64,000 bases of DNA from Labia minor (GCA_963082975.1 OY720350.1:23593875-23657874); one strand, 5' to 3'; shown: positions 1 to 15,900, numbered from the stretch's first letter. A program made the numbers and translations. Notes: a model not told the origin generated them from the sequence alone.

Positions 1-130
1 CACACTAAGAATGATCTTTTGAATATTTATGTACCAAGTTCACAGAATAATAACTCTTTAACATTTCAAACCCCAAATCAATCAAAGCATCCCCCAAAAT
101 TGTGAATTAATAAGTGATTTCAATACTTAC

Positions 131-300
131 TTTGAAATGCGATGCTTAACTCAACTCTTAAGGAAAACAAGCCAAACAAACAGCCACCGATTTTTTCGTT
201 TCTCACGTGGGTGACTGCCGGCAAATTGCGGATCAGAGTTTCCAGTTCAGTTGCCAGGAAGAGACACTTGACGAAGCTGCTAGTTTAATTTGATTCCTTA
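131..300 (-). other. candidate non-coding exon or divergent promoter region
   Basis: A GC-richer island in AT-rich DNA with a CACGTG box. Read on the - strand it ends in a strong donor (TTTCAAA then GTAAGT at 130-125), with another donor-like GGAGGTAAGG near the start. It could be a 5' untranslated exon of a divergent gene. No convincing protein was found, and the first coding exon of the V-ATPase gene was not recognised in 1-815. Confidence 0.25.
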
Positions 301-815
301 CCTCCAGTTTCTTATTATTTAGAATTTTTGAAAAGAGTGTCAACCACTGGGGGTTTTACCTTAGAATACATAAAATAAAAACAAAAAAACCTATATTGTT
401 CATAATTTTTTAAAACATTCCCAAGATTAGAATAAATGCTTTCTTGATGTTGATACACCAAATACCATCTCCACTTTTACTGGAGATATATTTGTTTCAA
501 TTTTCGTCTGACCCACCTATTAAAAATATACCATTTATTTTCTTAAGTATTTTTTCCTACAATCTACATATTTCCTTCATCTAAGTAGAATCTAAATAAA
601 TATCTATATTATCACACAATCTCTGCTATTATTTTTGATTAATTTACAAGAAATTATTTTATCCTTTTATGAGATTAATAGGAATTATCAATCCAATGAT
701 GATAAAATACTTTTTTTTTATTATACTAACACATGATAGTAAATCTTATTTACAAATCGCAAAAAACAATAAAAATGTTATTATTTTGAGTTTTTTTTTT
801 TTTTTTTGATTTCAG

Positions 816-992
816 TTAAATTCGAATGTGAATTCATTTCAACGCAAATTTGTCTCTGAAGTGCGCAGATGCGACGAACTTGAACGAAAACTTCGATATA
901 TTGAAGCGGAACTTAACAAAGACAATGTTCCTATTCCGGATGTGGAGGAAGTACCACGAGCGCCAAATCCCAGAGAAATCATCGACCTGGAG
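816..992 (+). CDS. Vha100: V-ATPase a, exon 2 (first in window)
   Basis: Residues 1-59 of the visible protein, from [12 protein letters not shown] to PREIIDLE. The acceptor is TTTCAG after a 17-T run; the donor GTGAGT follows position 992. This is the start of the N-terminal cytosolic coiled-coil region. No initiator ATG belongs here: the upstream exon carrying the start must join in phase 0. Confidence 0.95.
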
Positions 993-3900
993 GTGAGTGA
1001 AATAAAAATTAAAAAAAAATAAACAAAAATTAAAAAGTAAATATATAATTCTAACTTTATTTATTTATTACATTTATCTAAATAGAATAATCTTTTTTAA
1101 AAAAATCTGTTGGTAAAACACTTAATAAACTGAATAAATATTAGCTTAGTAAAATTTACTAAACATATTAACATCATAAATACGAGTATTAATATATTTA
1201 TTTATTTCTGTTCAATTATTATTAATCCACACTGATAAGTATAGTATGAGCAAGTCAATAATCTTTATCTTTATTCTTTTTACAATTTACCTTTCCTTAA
1301 ACATTATTTATTTATTTTTTATTTTTTATCTTCATCGGGGATTAACCTGAATTCAATTTTAACCCGGGAAGCCGCGGAACATTTTTATTTAACGATTTTT
1401 AATTATTTATCGGTAGAGATATATGGCTTTAAATTTTAATAATTACAACAAAGAAACTCTACTCTAGTGTAGGGACACGTTTGCCTTTCAAGGCTGACGA
1501 TCCGTGTTCAAGACCCGAGCATGGGAATTTTTTCTTTCCTAGATCTGTCGGAACAAGGCCCAGTCAGCCTTCATGAACATAATATGTAAATAGGAAAAAA
1601 CGACCTCCAATCAAGAAAATCAAAATAAAGATTGAGAGGATCCGTTGACTGATCATACAATACATCTATCCCGCCTATAACTTACTTACCAATTAAGAAT
1701 TGTATCAATTGTGTCTTATCATTGGATGTTCAAAAGCCAAATATTTTTCTTATTTATTATATTGTGGTTACCTTTATATGTTTACATTATCAATGAAGGA
1801 TATATTTTTTTCATTTCTTCCTTAAAAAATTAAAGTAAATCTTCTTCTTAAATTTCTAAAATTATTACTTTCTATCTCAGGTTCATTTTTTTATCATTTT
1901 CATAAAATATAAATTTCCATAATAATTTCAATTTTTTGCATAGATTTAAAAAAAAAAATAATAAAAATTTGCAAACATATAAAAAATTGAAATCCTTAAT
2001 TCCTAGTTCTTATAAATAATAATATCTATTAACTTAATTTATTATACCTATTATTATAAGTCTAATTTTGATTTTAATTTGGCTTTTTTAATTAGGTATG
2101 TTATTATAATAATTAAATGTTCATAAGTTAAAATAATAATTAATAAATATTCTTTGTATAAAAAATATTTATAAATTCAATAGTAAAGTAACAAAGCATA
2201 TTAGAGTTGGGGATAGATGTTAAGGAGGAGGCACTAAATAGGAATAGAAAATGGAATGTCATTATTGGAGCCAAAAACTAACGAATTCAGAAGTACAAAT
2301 ATAATATAATAAAAATGAGCTGTGGCCAGGCACAGAACCGACCGATGATTTGAAATAAAGTAATTTCCAAACAATATTATATATATATATAGGTGTACTT
2401 ATATAAAGTATCAAAAAAAAAATATATATATTTTTTTAAAACTTGAATTAAAATGACAATATTATATTATCTTGGTTTTTATTTTTAGTTTAATGACTCA
2501 ATTATTAATTACTACAATATTTAAGTGAAAAATTTCCGACAATGAATATAAAATTAATACTTTGGTTTCCGGATATACACCAAAAGTTGATGAATTCATA
2601 CTACTGATGCATTAAGTAAATATACTTAATTTACAATGGACAGATGGACAGATGGACAGACATCATGCTAAAAATACTTTTTTCTGCTAACAAAATGCAT
2701 GATTCGTGGTGATATGTAAAAATTTCCATATGTGAAATTTGGTGTGAAAACAATACATCCCTTACTATCGTCGGTCGGTAATAAATTAAATTAAATCAAT
2801 TAAATACTTAATAAAAAAAAATATTGAATGAATTCATCTAACAATTAAATTGAATAAATAAAAGATTTACTAGTCTTTTTGAAAATCTGAATTTTCTTTC
2901 CTTTTTTTATTTAATTTGTTTTTTGTTCGTTTTGCGTGTTTAGCTGAACAAGCGTTCTACCAGTTCTACTACATGCACACCTATTAAGAATTGTATCAAT
3001 TTTATTCATCATATTTTTTTACTTAATAAATAATCAGATTAATAAAAAAACTAACCTTAGTGAAATGTTGAAATCTTTAATTGATTTGTTTATTTTTATT
3101 AAATTAATTTAATCAATTTTTCAATCTCGGTGATTAATTATCGATTTAATAAAAAAAAATAATTAAGTGAAAAATTTGATGCCAAATAATTAAAAAAAAA
3201 TGGTAGTAGGAAACACATGAAATATGCAAAATAGTATTCCTTTCTTTATTTAATTTATCCTGCTTGGCAGCTTTTTTTTTGGAATTTTTATAAAATACAC
3301 CTGTCTGCTAGTGATTTCACTGGCTATGACCTGATTTGGAATAATATTTTAAAAGTTTATATCGCATCTGACAATTTGAATAAATATAGTTGTTTGAATT
3401 ATTAGCACTCTTATATATTCTTTGTATTATTATTGAAAATTATGATACGGGCATTGAATTAAAATAAAAAACAAAAAGGCGAAATTTGCCATATTTTTTG
3501 ATATATTCAATATAAATAACTTGGGCAACTCATTAGTATATGCCTTTTTGAAAAAAATGTTCATTTTTAGAGTTAATAGTCAAGTCAAAGAATTTATTTA
3601 TTAATATATTTTGGTTTTTTTTATATTTTTTTCCTTAAAAAAAAACCTCTGACTTTTTTTGTACGTCCTCGCAAGGACAACGCCTATCAAGTCGGTTATA
3701 TCAACTAGGTGTCCTATAATCAGTTAAACGAGTCCTATTAACCTTTACCTTGATTTTCTTGATCGGAGGCGCAACTTTTTATCAAGTATCTGACCCCAGC
3801 TAAAGAAATTCTCTTGCCAGGCCCGGGACTTGAACCCGGGACCACGTGAATGTGAAACAGCGACGCTAGCCTCTCACCCAGTGGCGCCTTTTTCCTTTTA

Positions 3901-6900
3901 AAACTAATTCATAATTACGATATAAGTAATAATTATTATTTATTATTAATATTATTATTATATTTATTTTTAGACCCATCTGGAGAAGACAGAGAGTGAA
4001 ATTCTCGAGTTAAGTCACAACGCTGTCAATTTGAAAACAAATTTTTTAGAATTGACAGAATTGCGTCATGTCTTAGAAAAGACAGAATCGTTCTTCTTGG
4101 GTCAGGATGGCTCAAAGGGAGGGATTGGCGATGCGGCGGCGAGTGCCCTCATGCACGATGAAGCCACTCAATCCACTATTCGAGGACGTCTTGGGTAAGA
4201 TTCGTCTCCCTCTTTCACTTTTGATAATTTACTAACAATATTAATAACAAATAACAACCATTTATTTTAATCTATAACTAAAAATGTAGCTAATTATTGA
4301 TATAATTTCCGAAAAAAGAATCAATATATTGGAAGTAGTTAAATATTAGAAATGTTACAAATTTTAATTTAGAAGTCATTGTAATATCTATATTTTTCTT
4401 TTGTAATATTTATAGACCAATCAAAGATTTAAAAAACAGGAATTACTTGGATGATTTCTTGCATCTTTAAGGATTTATTAGTCATAAATGTGGCTCAAAT
4501 AGGTGAAGAAAGACTACTGAGTTTGTTTATAAAGAAACTATTTGGGAAACCGTTGGTAGGCAACCTAAAGAATTTTTTATATATTGATAATATAAATTAG
4601 ATGGAGATAAATAGTACAGAATACGGATTGATTGTTGGAAGAAAATTGTTAAGAACTCTTTCGAGTGAAAAGATAACAAAAGATAATTATATTTCAATAA
4701 TTGTTTTCAAAACGGGAAGCTCCAGGGATTTATATGAAACTTTGCCAGTGGATTCCTTTTTTAATTCCAAAGAAACTTTCCTTATCCAATATTTTCGGGT
4801 CTCTTCTAGTTTACGAGATAATAACATTTTAAATTTGGCAGATTAGCTAGTTATGCAAGTCGAAATGTGCAGCCATTAAGTAATGTTTTATTGACTAATT
4901 CACTAATTATTCACTTATTCACTAATTTTCGTTTTTTTCGGTTCGGTTTGGATATAGGAAAATTAAAAATTAACTTATTAAATAATTTTCCTATATCCAA
5001 ACCGAAAACTAAAACAAAAACGCACGAAAATTAGTGGAGCCCCTGCTGGCCAAATGAATAAAACATGATAGCTAAATAGAATATCAATGGATTTATATGC
5101 AAATTTTAATAATTTTTATCTCGTAGACAAGAAGAGACCCAGAAATATTGGATAAGGAAAGTTTCTTTGAAATTAAAAAAGGAATCCACTGGTAAAGTTT
5201 CATACAATTCCCTGAAGCTTCCCGTTTTGTAAATAATTACCTATATTTCTATAATAATTACCTATTCTAAATATATTCTCTCAATAGTGATTATAATTAT
5301 AGAATATTTATAAATTCATTCCTTCATTGCTAATGGATAAATTTAATTCAATTTAATAAATGTGTTATTTACAGAGTGAGTGATAATTTAATTTTAACAT
5401 TAGTCATGATAAAAGAATATTAACGTAATTGTCATTTTAATTGACTTACTTTCAATAAACAAATAAATATTTATTTCATTCATTTCATAGTGAATTTGTT
5501 TCTAATTTGACAGTAATTTCATTTCTATAGAAATAAAATAAAAGAAACATTTAATTAATTATGGATATGTTTTATTCTTTGATCCAAAATGAAACATTAT
5601 ATTATAGAGTAGATAGTATTATGTTTATAAAATTGCCAACGTTTTTTTTTACAAATCAAAAAAATATATTGAACAGCTGAGTAAGAAATTGTTTATTTTA
5701 TTTGATAATTGAATTTAAGGATACTTGCAATATTATATATTTAATTTTTAAATAAATTTTTAAGAAACTAAAAAAAACAGATTATAATAGAATGTCAAGT
5801 CAACAAAACTATATATTATAATTCTTATTAATCATTCTTTTCCATATAAAAATTTTAAACCAATTTTTTTTATTTATTATTTTGAGGAATATTAGTAAAA
5901 ATTCACTTCCAAAATTTATTATTTATTAGACATCACTCTCATCATATTTTTTCGTCTATCTTTGTGCCTTGTATTTTTTCTATCTATTTATCTCTATGGT
6001 TCTACTGAACTCGAAAGCTCTTGGTCACAGGAACCATATTCCTCCAACAACACCCATCAAACTCCTATTTTTTTCCATCCCCTTTACGTCCCTTAGTACT
6101 TTGTCTGTTCACCACTTCCTTGGCATTCCAGCATCCATGCCTCACACCCAAATAATACAACCGGCAAAATAATTGTTTTATATATTTTAATTTTGGCGAG
6201 ATAAGCCCTTTGCTGTATTATAGGTATTACCTCGATTTAAATTCTTCTCGAATATTATTACCGACCGACGATAGTAAAGGAGGTATTGTTGTCACACCAA
6301 ATTTCACATGTGGAGATTTTTACATATCTCACCAGACTTGGCCCCTACCAACCATTATTTTTTTTACCAATGGGACACGTATTGACTAAACAGCACTTCC
6401 ATTCCTACGAAGAAGTCGAAAATTGGGAGTCTGGTTGGTTATCTTTAAAAGACGAATATTTCTATTGGCGTGGTATCCACAAAAGGTGGTCAAAATGTGT
6501 TGAAATCAATACTTTGAATAATTTTTTTTTTACTTTCAAAATTAGTGTTTCATTTTCACATAAAAAACTCACTTTATACCTGTAAACCTGGTATATTATA
6601 AACATATTTATATATAAATATTATATTTTAATAAATGATATAAGCCTGCTGCTATTAAAGATCTCTTCATTTTTATTTATTTGTCATCTTTGTCCCTTGA
6701 ACCATTGTTGTGGTCTTTTATCAGATCATAATGAAACCAAAATTCTTCATTTTTTTTTTTCAACAACTCTTTTGATCGTCAATTCCTCTTTTATTCTTTT
6801 ATTATCGGAATATTTTTTAATGAGTTTCTAAATAATAAATTCTCATTAAAATGATATCAATTCAGTGACGGTTAAAAATAATGCTCTTTTAGGGTGGTTA

Positions 6901-9900
6901 ACACATTCTATAAATTTATGTAATATAATAGGAATTTATTTTTTAAATGAAATTTATCCACAGTGTGAGTAGTACCATGATGATCCATCAAAAATGACAA
7001 ATTATTTAGTTGTAAACAATTTCTAAATTCTCTATCCAATTCAATTACTTTTCTCACATTTCAAAATTACAAACTAATTACAAAATAAATGATCTTTTTT
7101 TCATTAAGCTCAACCGAAATAGGACATTGGTTAAAGTGAGTATTCATTTTGTAATTAATTATTGATCATTTATACATATTCTAAATGAATTCAATAGCCA
7201 AGAGATGCAAATTTTTTAGTTTAAATTAAAAAATTATTTAATTTTTAATATTTACAAATTTATTTGTTTTTGTTTTTTGTTTTTTTATTCAGATAGTTCA
7301 ATTAATAATTTCATCATTTACTTCTATTTACATGTATTTATTTATTTATTTAATTTAGCCATAAATTTATTATTATTGTTTTATATTATATATTCCTTAT
7401 ATGTGACGATATCCATATTTTTAATATCAATTTTTATTTATTTTACCCTTAAAAGGTCATTAAGAAAAAGAACCTAAAATTGACCATAATAAAATTAAAT
7501 TTATTAATTATATAGTGGAAAATTTTATATATTTTTATATTATATTTGAAACCTAGAAAATATATTTGTTTTAATATGTATTTTTCTTAAATTTGAAATT
7601 ATTTATTTATTTTAATTACTAATAGGTTGATAAAAAAAATGTTAAATAATATTTTACAATACGAGGGTGGGGTGAAAAGTTTCCGGCTTGACCAAGAAAA
7701 ACGATGTTTTTAAATATTTTTTTTTTGCTTTATTTTTCAACATTCAAGATAGCTGAGATCTGTACGATGTCAGCTGAAATATTTTGCACAATCATTTGAA
7801 CATGGAAAGCTGTGTGCAACGTGGGTGCCGCGTTTGCTAACGTTAGACCAAAAACTGCTTCGAAAAAACATTTCTACCGACAATTTGGCGGTGTAGGAGT
7901 AATCCAAACGAATTTTTGCGTCGATTCATAACTGTTGATGAGACTTAAATTAAATCAAATTTAATTAATTTAAATCAATACTTAATTAACTGAATTAGAA
8001 CACATTTATGAGAAATGTATCAGTGTTGATGGAAATTATGTTGAAAAATAAAGCAAAAAAAAATTTAAAAACATCGTTTTTCTTGGTCAGGGCGGAAACT
8101 TTTCACCCCACCCTCGTATATTATTATTAATTCTTAATTTGCCTTGATATAATCATAATTATTTTTTTTTTAATTATAAAATAATAAGTCTATTTAAAAT
8201 TGTTTAGATTTGTTGCCGGTGTTGTGCCACGAGAACGTGTGCCTGCTTTTGAACGGATGCTCTGGCGTATTTCTCGGGGTAATGTCTTTTTGAGACAAGC
8301 GGAATTGGATGATCCTCTTGAGGACCCAGCCACTGTATGTATATTTTTGTTTATTTATTTTATTTTTTATCAATTGAAAAATAATCTAAAGAATTAAAAA
8401 AAAAAAATTACAAAACTTATTTATCTTGAATAAATACACATACCCAAAATATTTAATAAAATTAAATAAATAATATTTATTTGTAATTCCAATTATTATA
8501 ATATATATACATATATATATATATAATTTTTATTTAAATTAAAAAAAAATGTTTACCATAAACTTATACTTAATAAAATTTTGCTTTTTTTTGTTTTGTT
8601 TTGTTTTTTTAATAACTTTTTGATACATTTTCACTCTTTTTAGGGCAATGCAATCTTCAAAACGGTATTTGTGGCCTTTTTTCAAGGTGAACAGTTGAAA
8701 TCGCGTGTTAAGAAAATCTGCTCGGGATTCCACGCCTCCCTTTATCCATGTCCAAATGTCCATTCCGAGAGAGAAGAAATGGTTAAAGGTGTTAGCACAC
8801 GGTTAGAGGATTTACATTTGGTAAAGTTTCATAAAAAGTTTTATTTTAGATATTATAGTATTTTATATATAAATTTATTCTCTCTTATCATTTAGAAAAG
8901 AGAAAGTTCTTGTATTTTGAAATAGACCATCATAATAATAATTTATAATAAATATAAATTATTATAATTATTATTGAATTTTTTTATATTCATTTGATGA
9001 CTAAAAAATTCACTAAAAATGAATATTATTATTTTAATTTTTATCATTATTATAAACTTTGTATGTTTTTATTAAATTTAAATGAAATACAATTTTATAT
9101 ATCATAATATTAAATTATCTAATTAAATATTTATAAACATCTAAGATAGTCCTATATTAGGATTAGTTTCAATTTCGACACAGAGCAGTACAAATTGCAC
9201 CTATTGATATAACTATGTATTTAAATATACATATAATTATATCCATATATAATAAATAAGAAACACTGAGTTCCTTTATAAATAAATTTGAACAACAAAA
9301 AGTTTCCTCCCATTTGCTTAAAATCGTTAATTTTTTCCTTCTTGAAATTGTTATTTTTAGAGTGTAGTTTATTAATTAGCATATGTAAGGTGTTTATTTT
9401 AGTTGGTGGATAGGGAAATACCCTTGCAGATATAATCAAAAATTTAATTAATATTTTAATTTGCTTTTTCATTAATCCAGTGATTCCCAAACTGTGAGCC
9501 GCGGCTCCCTGGGGAATAAATTTTCTAATACTTGAAATTTTTGGTTCTTAAAAAAAAGGGGGAAGATGATTTAGTAGGGAAACTTTTCAACATTTTCCAT
9601 TATTTTTAAATTTTTTTTCAATATGGTTCTATAAAAAAAGGTCAGATGATTTTGCGATGCTCTGAAACATTTCCGATGGAGGGAAGAAAAGTTTTCCAAT
9701 TTTTCAAGAGAGTAAAAATTTATATAAATATCAGATGTATTAAGGGAGCCTCGAAAACAATCCGATTATTTAGGGAGCCGCAAACCAGAATAGTTTGGGA
9801 ACCTCTGCATTAATCAATAAGTCTTATTTTTTAAAATTATTTTATTTTTTTTAATATTATTTAATTTTTTCTTTAATTATTTATTTATTTATTTATTATT

Positions 9901-12900
9901 TTTTTTTGTTATATTGACTCTAATTTAATTTCCACTAGGTTTTAGATCAAACGAGAGATCATCGACAACGAGTATTGGCCACCGTTGCAAAACAAATCCA
10001 AACATGGATGATTCAAGTACGCAAAATGAAAGCAATCTATCATACACTCAACATGTTCAATATGGATGTAACAAAAAAATGTTTGATTGCTGAATGTTGG
10101 GTTCCCGTTGGAGATCTTCCTGTCGTACGCAAAGCACTTTCAGATGGAGGGGTACGGTAAAAGAAATCTTATAAATCTATTATTAATATTAAATAAAACA
10201 AATATACTTTTGTTTTCATAAAAAAATAATTAAATTTAAATAATTTAATTAAGGTTTGATTTTAAAAAAAAATCTTTATTCATTTGAATCAAAAAAAATT
10301 TAAAGAAAAAATAATTATAGATATTGTGAGAGGCGAGCAATGATTATTGTGATCAAGACTACCTCTGTAGATAGGTAGAGATAGGTAGATACTAAAAGAT
10401 CAAAAAAAAAATTTGATTTAAAATCAATCTAGAACAGCGGTCGAGGAACCGGGGTAAATTACCCCAAATGGGGTAAAAATGAAACTTTTGAGAGTAAAAA
10501 GTATATATTTTTAATTTGCTATTTTATAAAAATGTTAGTATTTTTACAAATTATTTTTTTCAACTTAAACATGGGGTACCACTATGAGAATTTTATTTTG
10601 TTTGTTATATTATTATCGTTATAATTTGTAACAGTTGTACCCCAATGGGTTTCAATTTGTTATATGTATATTACTTATATTACTATTATTACTGTTGTGT
10701 ATTACTATTATATACTTGCTATTTTCATGCTTTTTTTTATTTCTTGTATAAATTAATTGAATAAATGATAAATAATAATAATAATAACATATTTTAATTA
10801 AATTTTCCTATCAAACATTCAGCGGGCACCACGTGGAGGTAGTAGACTGTAGCCCGCCAATTAAATAAACGATTATTATTTTTAGTTATTGTTTTCTTTT
10901 CAAAATTATCCTGGGGGCTATAATAGAAAAGATGCTAAAAAAAGGCCATTTCGTTTTTCTTTTTGCTCTTCACCATGGGGTAATTTCAACTTACACAAAA
11001 ATATTTTGGGGTAATGATTAAAAAAGTTCCCCGACCGCTGATCTAGATGAGATAGTACAAATCATTAAGTTTTTTTAATTTTTTTAACATGACGCTTATT
11101 TAAATTTTAATACTAGGCTTCGTCTCTTCTTCAGATACCCCAATCAATTCACTTTCTAGTAAAACTTGATTTGTTTAAGACCCTCCCGAATTCTAAAGCT
11201 TGACAAGAGACTTAAAATGACTTAATATTCAGAGACAAAAAAATTTGATCTTTTAAGAAGATAAAAAATAACTTCTTAACTTAAATCTGGAATTGGTTGA
11301 GAATGACTAATGTACACAAATACGTCTTTAATAAATTATAATAATGTTTGTTAAGCTTTGTCATTTTGAATTATATTGATATTTTTTTTTATAAAACAGA
11401 TTTTCATTAAATTTCACCGGTTAATATTGAAATATATTATTTATTGTTCCAATATTTATTCTATTTTTGTTTTTTTTAGACAGCTGCTGCAAGTTCAATA
11501 CCATCCTTTTTAAATGTCATCGAAACAAATGAACTTCCACCTACCTTTAATCGTACAAATAGATTCACTCGTGGCTTCCAAAATTTAATTGATTCCTATG
11601 GTATTGCAAGTTATCGAGAAGTTAACCCAGGTAAGTGGCAATAAATAATAAAACCTTTTTTCACTTTATTATTATCTAACATGATTTTGTTATAATAATT
11701 ACATTCCACTTCATTAAAAACATATTTTTAGAGCAAATATTTATTTGTCTAGAATCAATTTTTTTATATACTATTTTCCATAAATATTCAAATATATATA
11801 TATATATATATATTAATCTCTTAATTTTACCCCACAAATACACAATCTTTTACAAATAAATCTATATTAATATTGGAAGAGTAATATATTTTTTAACTAA
11901 TATGTTAATAATACTGGATAAATTGTACCTATATAATTATAATTTAATATAAAATTATTATAAAACATAAATATATTAAATTATAATTACAATAAAATAA
12001 AAATAATTAAACTTAATAAAATACTATAAAAGTTTACTGAAACTTACAAATACATACAATGTTAAATATTAGTATGCAAAATAAAATAAATAATTATGAT
12101 AAGAGGCAAAAAATAATCTAAAAATGAGAAAATAAATGATTAGTATTAATAAAATGTTTGATCAGGATAATGATCAAAATAAATGTAAAAAAATATATAT
12201 TGAAAATAATTGATAGGGGAAACTCTAAAAAGATAGGAGTATTATATTCTCCTATACTTCTTGAACAATATATCGATTTTATTTTAGAGTAACTGATATT
12301 ACGAGGGCTGATGATAAGTACCCGTGTTTGGTGACTGATGTCACCGCTGACGCAATATGTCATCATTTAACGCCTTCTTTAAAACAATTACTGTCAAAAT
12401 TTCAGACAGATTTATAGAGTAGTTTTGTTTTGATAGCTATTGAAAGTCGTCAAGTTGCAACCATGGAGAAAAGGCAATGTCGATCAGTGATTTGATTTCT
12501 TTTTTTGGATGGGAAGACATGTGAGGAAATCAAAGTGAAGTTGCATGCCGTTTATAAGGACCATGCACCTTCGATGACTACCAACCGATATTGGTTTAAT
12601 GAATTCCGTTTTTGATGAAGAGCCCCCAGGCCGTCCAATTGAGGTGATGGTTAACAAAATCCATGATATCGTATTAGCAGATCGCCGGGTGATGATCAGA
12701 GAGATTGCTGACATTGTAAACATCTCAATTAAACGCGTACAAAATATCCTACACGAAAAATTGGGCATGAGAAAGCTATCGGCGAGATTGCTCACAGTGG
12801 AACAAAAACAGAATCGCATGACAACTTCGGAGCACTGTTTAAGCGCAATCCAAAAGAGTTTCTACGGTGTTTTGTGACTGTCGACGAAACATGGATTCTT

Positions 12901-15900
12901 CACTACACGCCAGAAATGATAGAACAATCAAAACAGTGGACTTCACCCGGTCAACCTGCTTCAAAGACGGCTAAAACAAATCATATTTTTTGGATGGCTT
13001 GAAAATGTTAGAATATCGCTGGACTAAATATATCGAGCTGAAAGGAGACTATATTGAGAAATAAATAAAAAAAGTAAAAAAAAATGCGTTTCCTTGCCTA
13101 ATTCAGGTACTTATCATACAGCCCTCGTAGAACCATCATCTTAGGGGGGTATCTTTTCATATTAAATAATATACTAACTAATTATAAAAAAAAATTCCCT
13201 GATGAAAAATAGATTAAATGGATTCATTTTGTTATCAAAATACTAATATCATTTAGGTGTTTAATACTTTTATTAGGTTTTAAATAAAATTAACAACATA
13301 TTTATTCATTTTTTTTGTTTTAGCTCTTTACACTATCATCACGTTTCCTTTCTTATTTGGTATCATGTTCGGCGATGCTGGTCATGGAGTCATTCTTCTG
13401 GCATTTGGCGCTTATTTAGTTTTGGATGAAAAACGATATTTGAAAAAAAAAAGTTTATCAGAGGTAATAATTCCTAAAATAAACCAAATTCACATGAATA
13501 CTCAATTTTTTATCCAACTATAATACTTAAAATTATTCTCATTATATAATTATAATACTATAAAATAATGTAAACGAGGTTATTAATAATAATAATTTAA
13601 TTTTAATAAATTCAATTTTTTAGGTGTTTAGTATATTTTTTGAAGGACGATATATTATACTTTTAATGGGAATGTTTTCTATATACACTGGAATAATATA
13701 TAATGATGTCTTCAGTAAATCGGTTAATATTTTCGGTTCGAGTTGGCGCATTGGTTATAATCAATCTACTGTTGATACAAATCCCAATTTACAACTTGAT
13801 CCTAGTTTTGATTTTGAAGAAAGCCCATATCCTTTAGGTTTGGATCCAGTTTGGCAGGTATAAAATAATAAATACCTAAAGTTAAATAAAATTAAATATT
13901 TCAATAAGTTCTTATCTTAACAATAAATCTATTTTTTAGTTTTCAATAAATAAAATTGTATTTTTAAATTCTTTTAAAATGAAAATGTCAATTATTATTG
14001 GTGTTGTTCATATGATTTTTGGGGTTTGCTTAAGCGTCGTAAATCATCTGTAAGTTAATAATAATTATTTTTAATTAGTTTTAATTTATTTTTTAAAAAT
14101 TATTTAAACATCTATATGTATATATATATATATATATTCGTGTCTCAAATTAATTTACTTAATCAGATTACCTATTGATTATGCATCACTTAAATAAAAA
14201 TAAATAATTACTATTTTTTATACTTTATATTAAGTCATTTCACAATTTCTTAATTTTTTTATTTTTATATGTATATAAAATTACTAATTATTATTTAATA
14301 TTTACATATAATATCTTTATTATTATTATTTAATTTCTAATATACTTACATATTTATTTTAATTTATTTTTTTCAGCAATTTCAATCCAATGAATATCGT
14401 ATTGGATTTTGTTCCACAGCTTCTCTTTCTCGTACTTCTTTTTGCCTATATGTGCGTGATGATGTTTATGAAATGGGTCATTTATGCGCCAAATAATCCT
14501 TGTAAGAATTAGTTTTTATATATTTATGAAATATTTTCCACAAAGTTAGTTTATCAATAATTGTTTGTGAAGTACTTATGGATACATTATATATAAAAAG
14601 TTTATTTAAAATCTCTACATTTATTTCTATTTGTGTTAAAATAATATTCACAATAATATTTAATTTAATCGATTAAGAAAAAAAATATTACGTTTGTGCA
14701 TATGAAATGTCAGATTTTCAAGTCAATATATAAAACTGCATATCTTTTTTCACAAGTTGTTTATTTAATCAAAATATGCTCCATTTGCTTCAATACACTT
14801 TTCCCAACGGGACTTTATAGCATAGATGCTTGTCTTAAAAAATTCTGATCTTTAGAATCAATAAATTCAGATATTTTCAGACTTTCTTAATTTTCATAAT
14901 GCTCAACCCGTAAAAACAGATCTAAATGTTTAAAAAAATGAAAGTCGGTTGGCGAGAGATCCGGTGAATAGGCTGGGTGGTGCAAAACTTCATATTTCAA
15001 TTCATTTAATTTCGCAATAGTACTATGCGATGTATGCGGCAGAGCATTGTCGTGATGAAGCATTGGGCCATTCCGATCAACGAGCGATGGGCGTATAATT
15101 TTCATTTTTTCGAGCATTTTTCGTCAACCTCCATCCTGGTAGCAAGTTCCCTCGTGGATACAGTTGGATTCACTTCCACCAATGCCTTCAGATCATCATT
15201 TTCCACGGTTGTTTTGGGTCTTTCTCGCGGTTCGTTTTGTAGTGAAAAATCACCAGACCAAAATTTTTCAAATCAACGCTGCACTTTTCGATCGTTAACA
15301 GTATTCTCCGCAAACGCCTGGTTAATGTTGCGTGCAGCTTTTGCAGCATTATTACCAAGTTTATACTCGTACAAAAAAATTACCCGAATATCGGTACAAA
15401 ATGTGTTGAAATGTGACTCTAGCGATGGACAGTACGACTATAAACGAGGTTATGCCAAAAACAAAATCATAATGAAAATAGGAAGAGAAACGTTTGCACG
15501 TAAAAAAATCCGTATGCACCAACCTAATATATTATTCTTAATTATAAGTATATATCCTATCTTATAAGTTTGAAATAATTAAACTAAGTCAATGCATATA
15601 TATTATATAATAAATAAATTTGTTTATTTTTAGTGACAACTAGTCCACGATGCGCACCTTCCGTTCTCATTTATTTTATTAATATGATGTTATTCAAAGA
15701 AAACGTCCATTATCCAGGTTGTGAAGAGTTTATGTACCCAGGTCAGGGAATTGTACAAAAAATTTTAGTCGTTGTTGCATTACTATGTATACCTTGGTTA
15801 CTTTTTGCTAAACCAGCCTATATATTAATTACACGAAGAAAACCCCAAACAGACGAACATGTAAGTAGCAATTAAGAATATAAACAAATACCTAATTTCA

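Noticed and set aside
828..1022. A protein start at 828
   Set aside because: The codon there is GTG, and the sequence is a mid-gene V-ATPase exon with an acceptor at 814-815; the last residues run past the donor into the intron.
2640..2664. GGACAGATGGACAGATGGAC-type repeats considered as a CRISPR-like or minisatellite array
   Set aside because: They are the short (GGAC)n tract inside family A; no spacers, and the context is eukaryotic.
3800..3888. Possible tRNA gene (box B GGTTCAAGTCC)
   Set aside because: The acceptor and D arms do not form; the same sequence with the same tail repeats at 53541-53820, so it is a SINE head.
15025..15567. 180-residue open frame on the + strand
   Set aside because: It is the antisense of a deleted mariner transposase whose own frame on the - strand has clear HHDN and [15 protein letters not shown] motifs.
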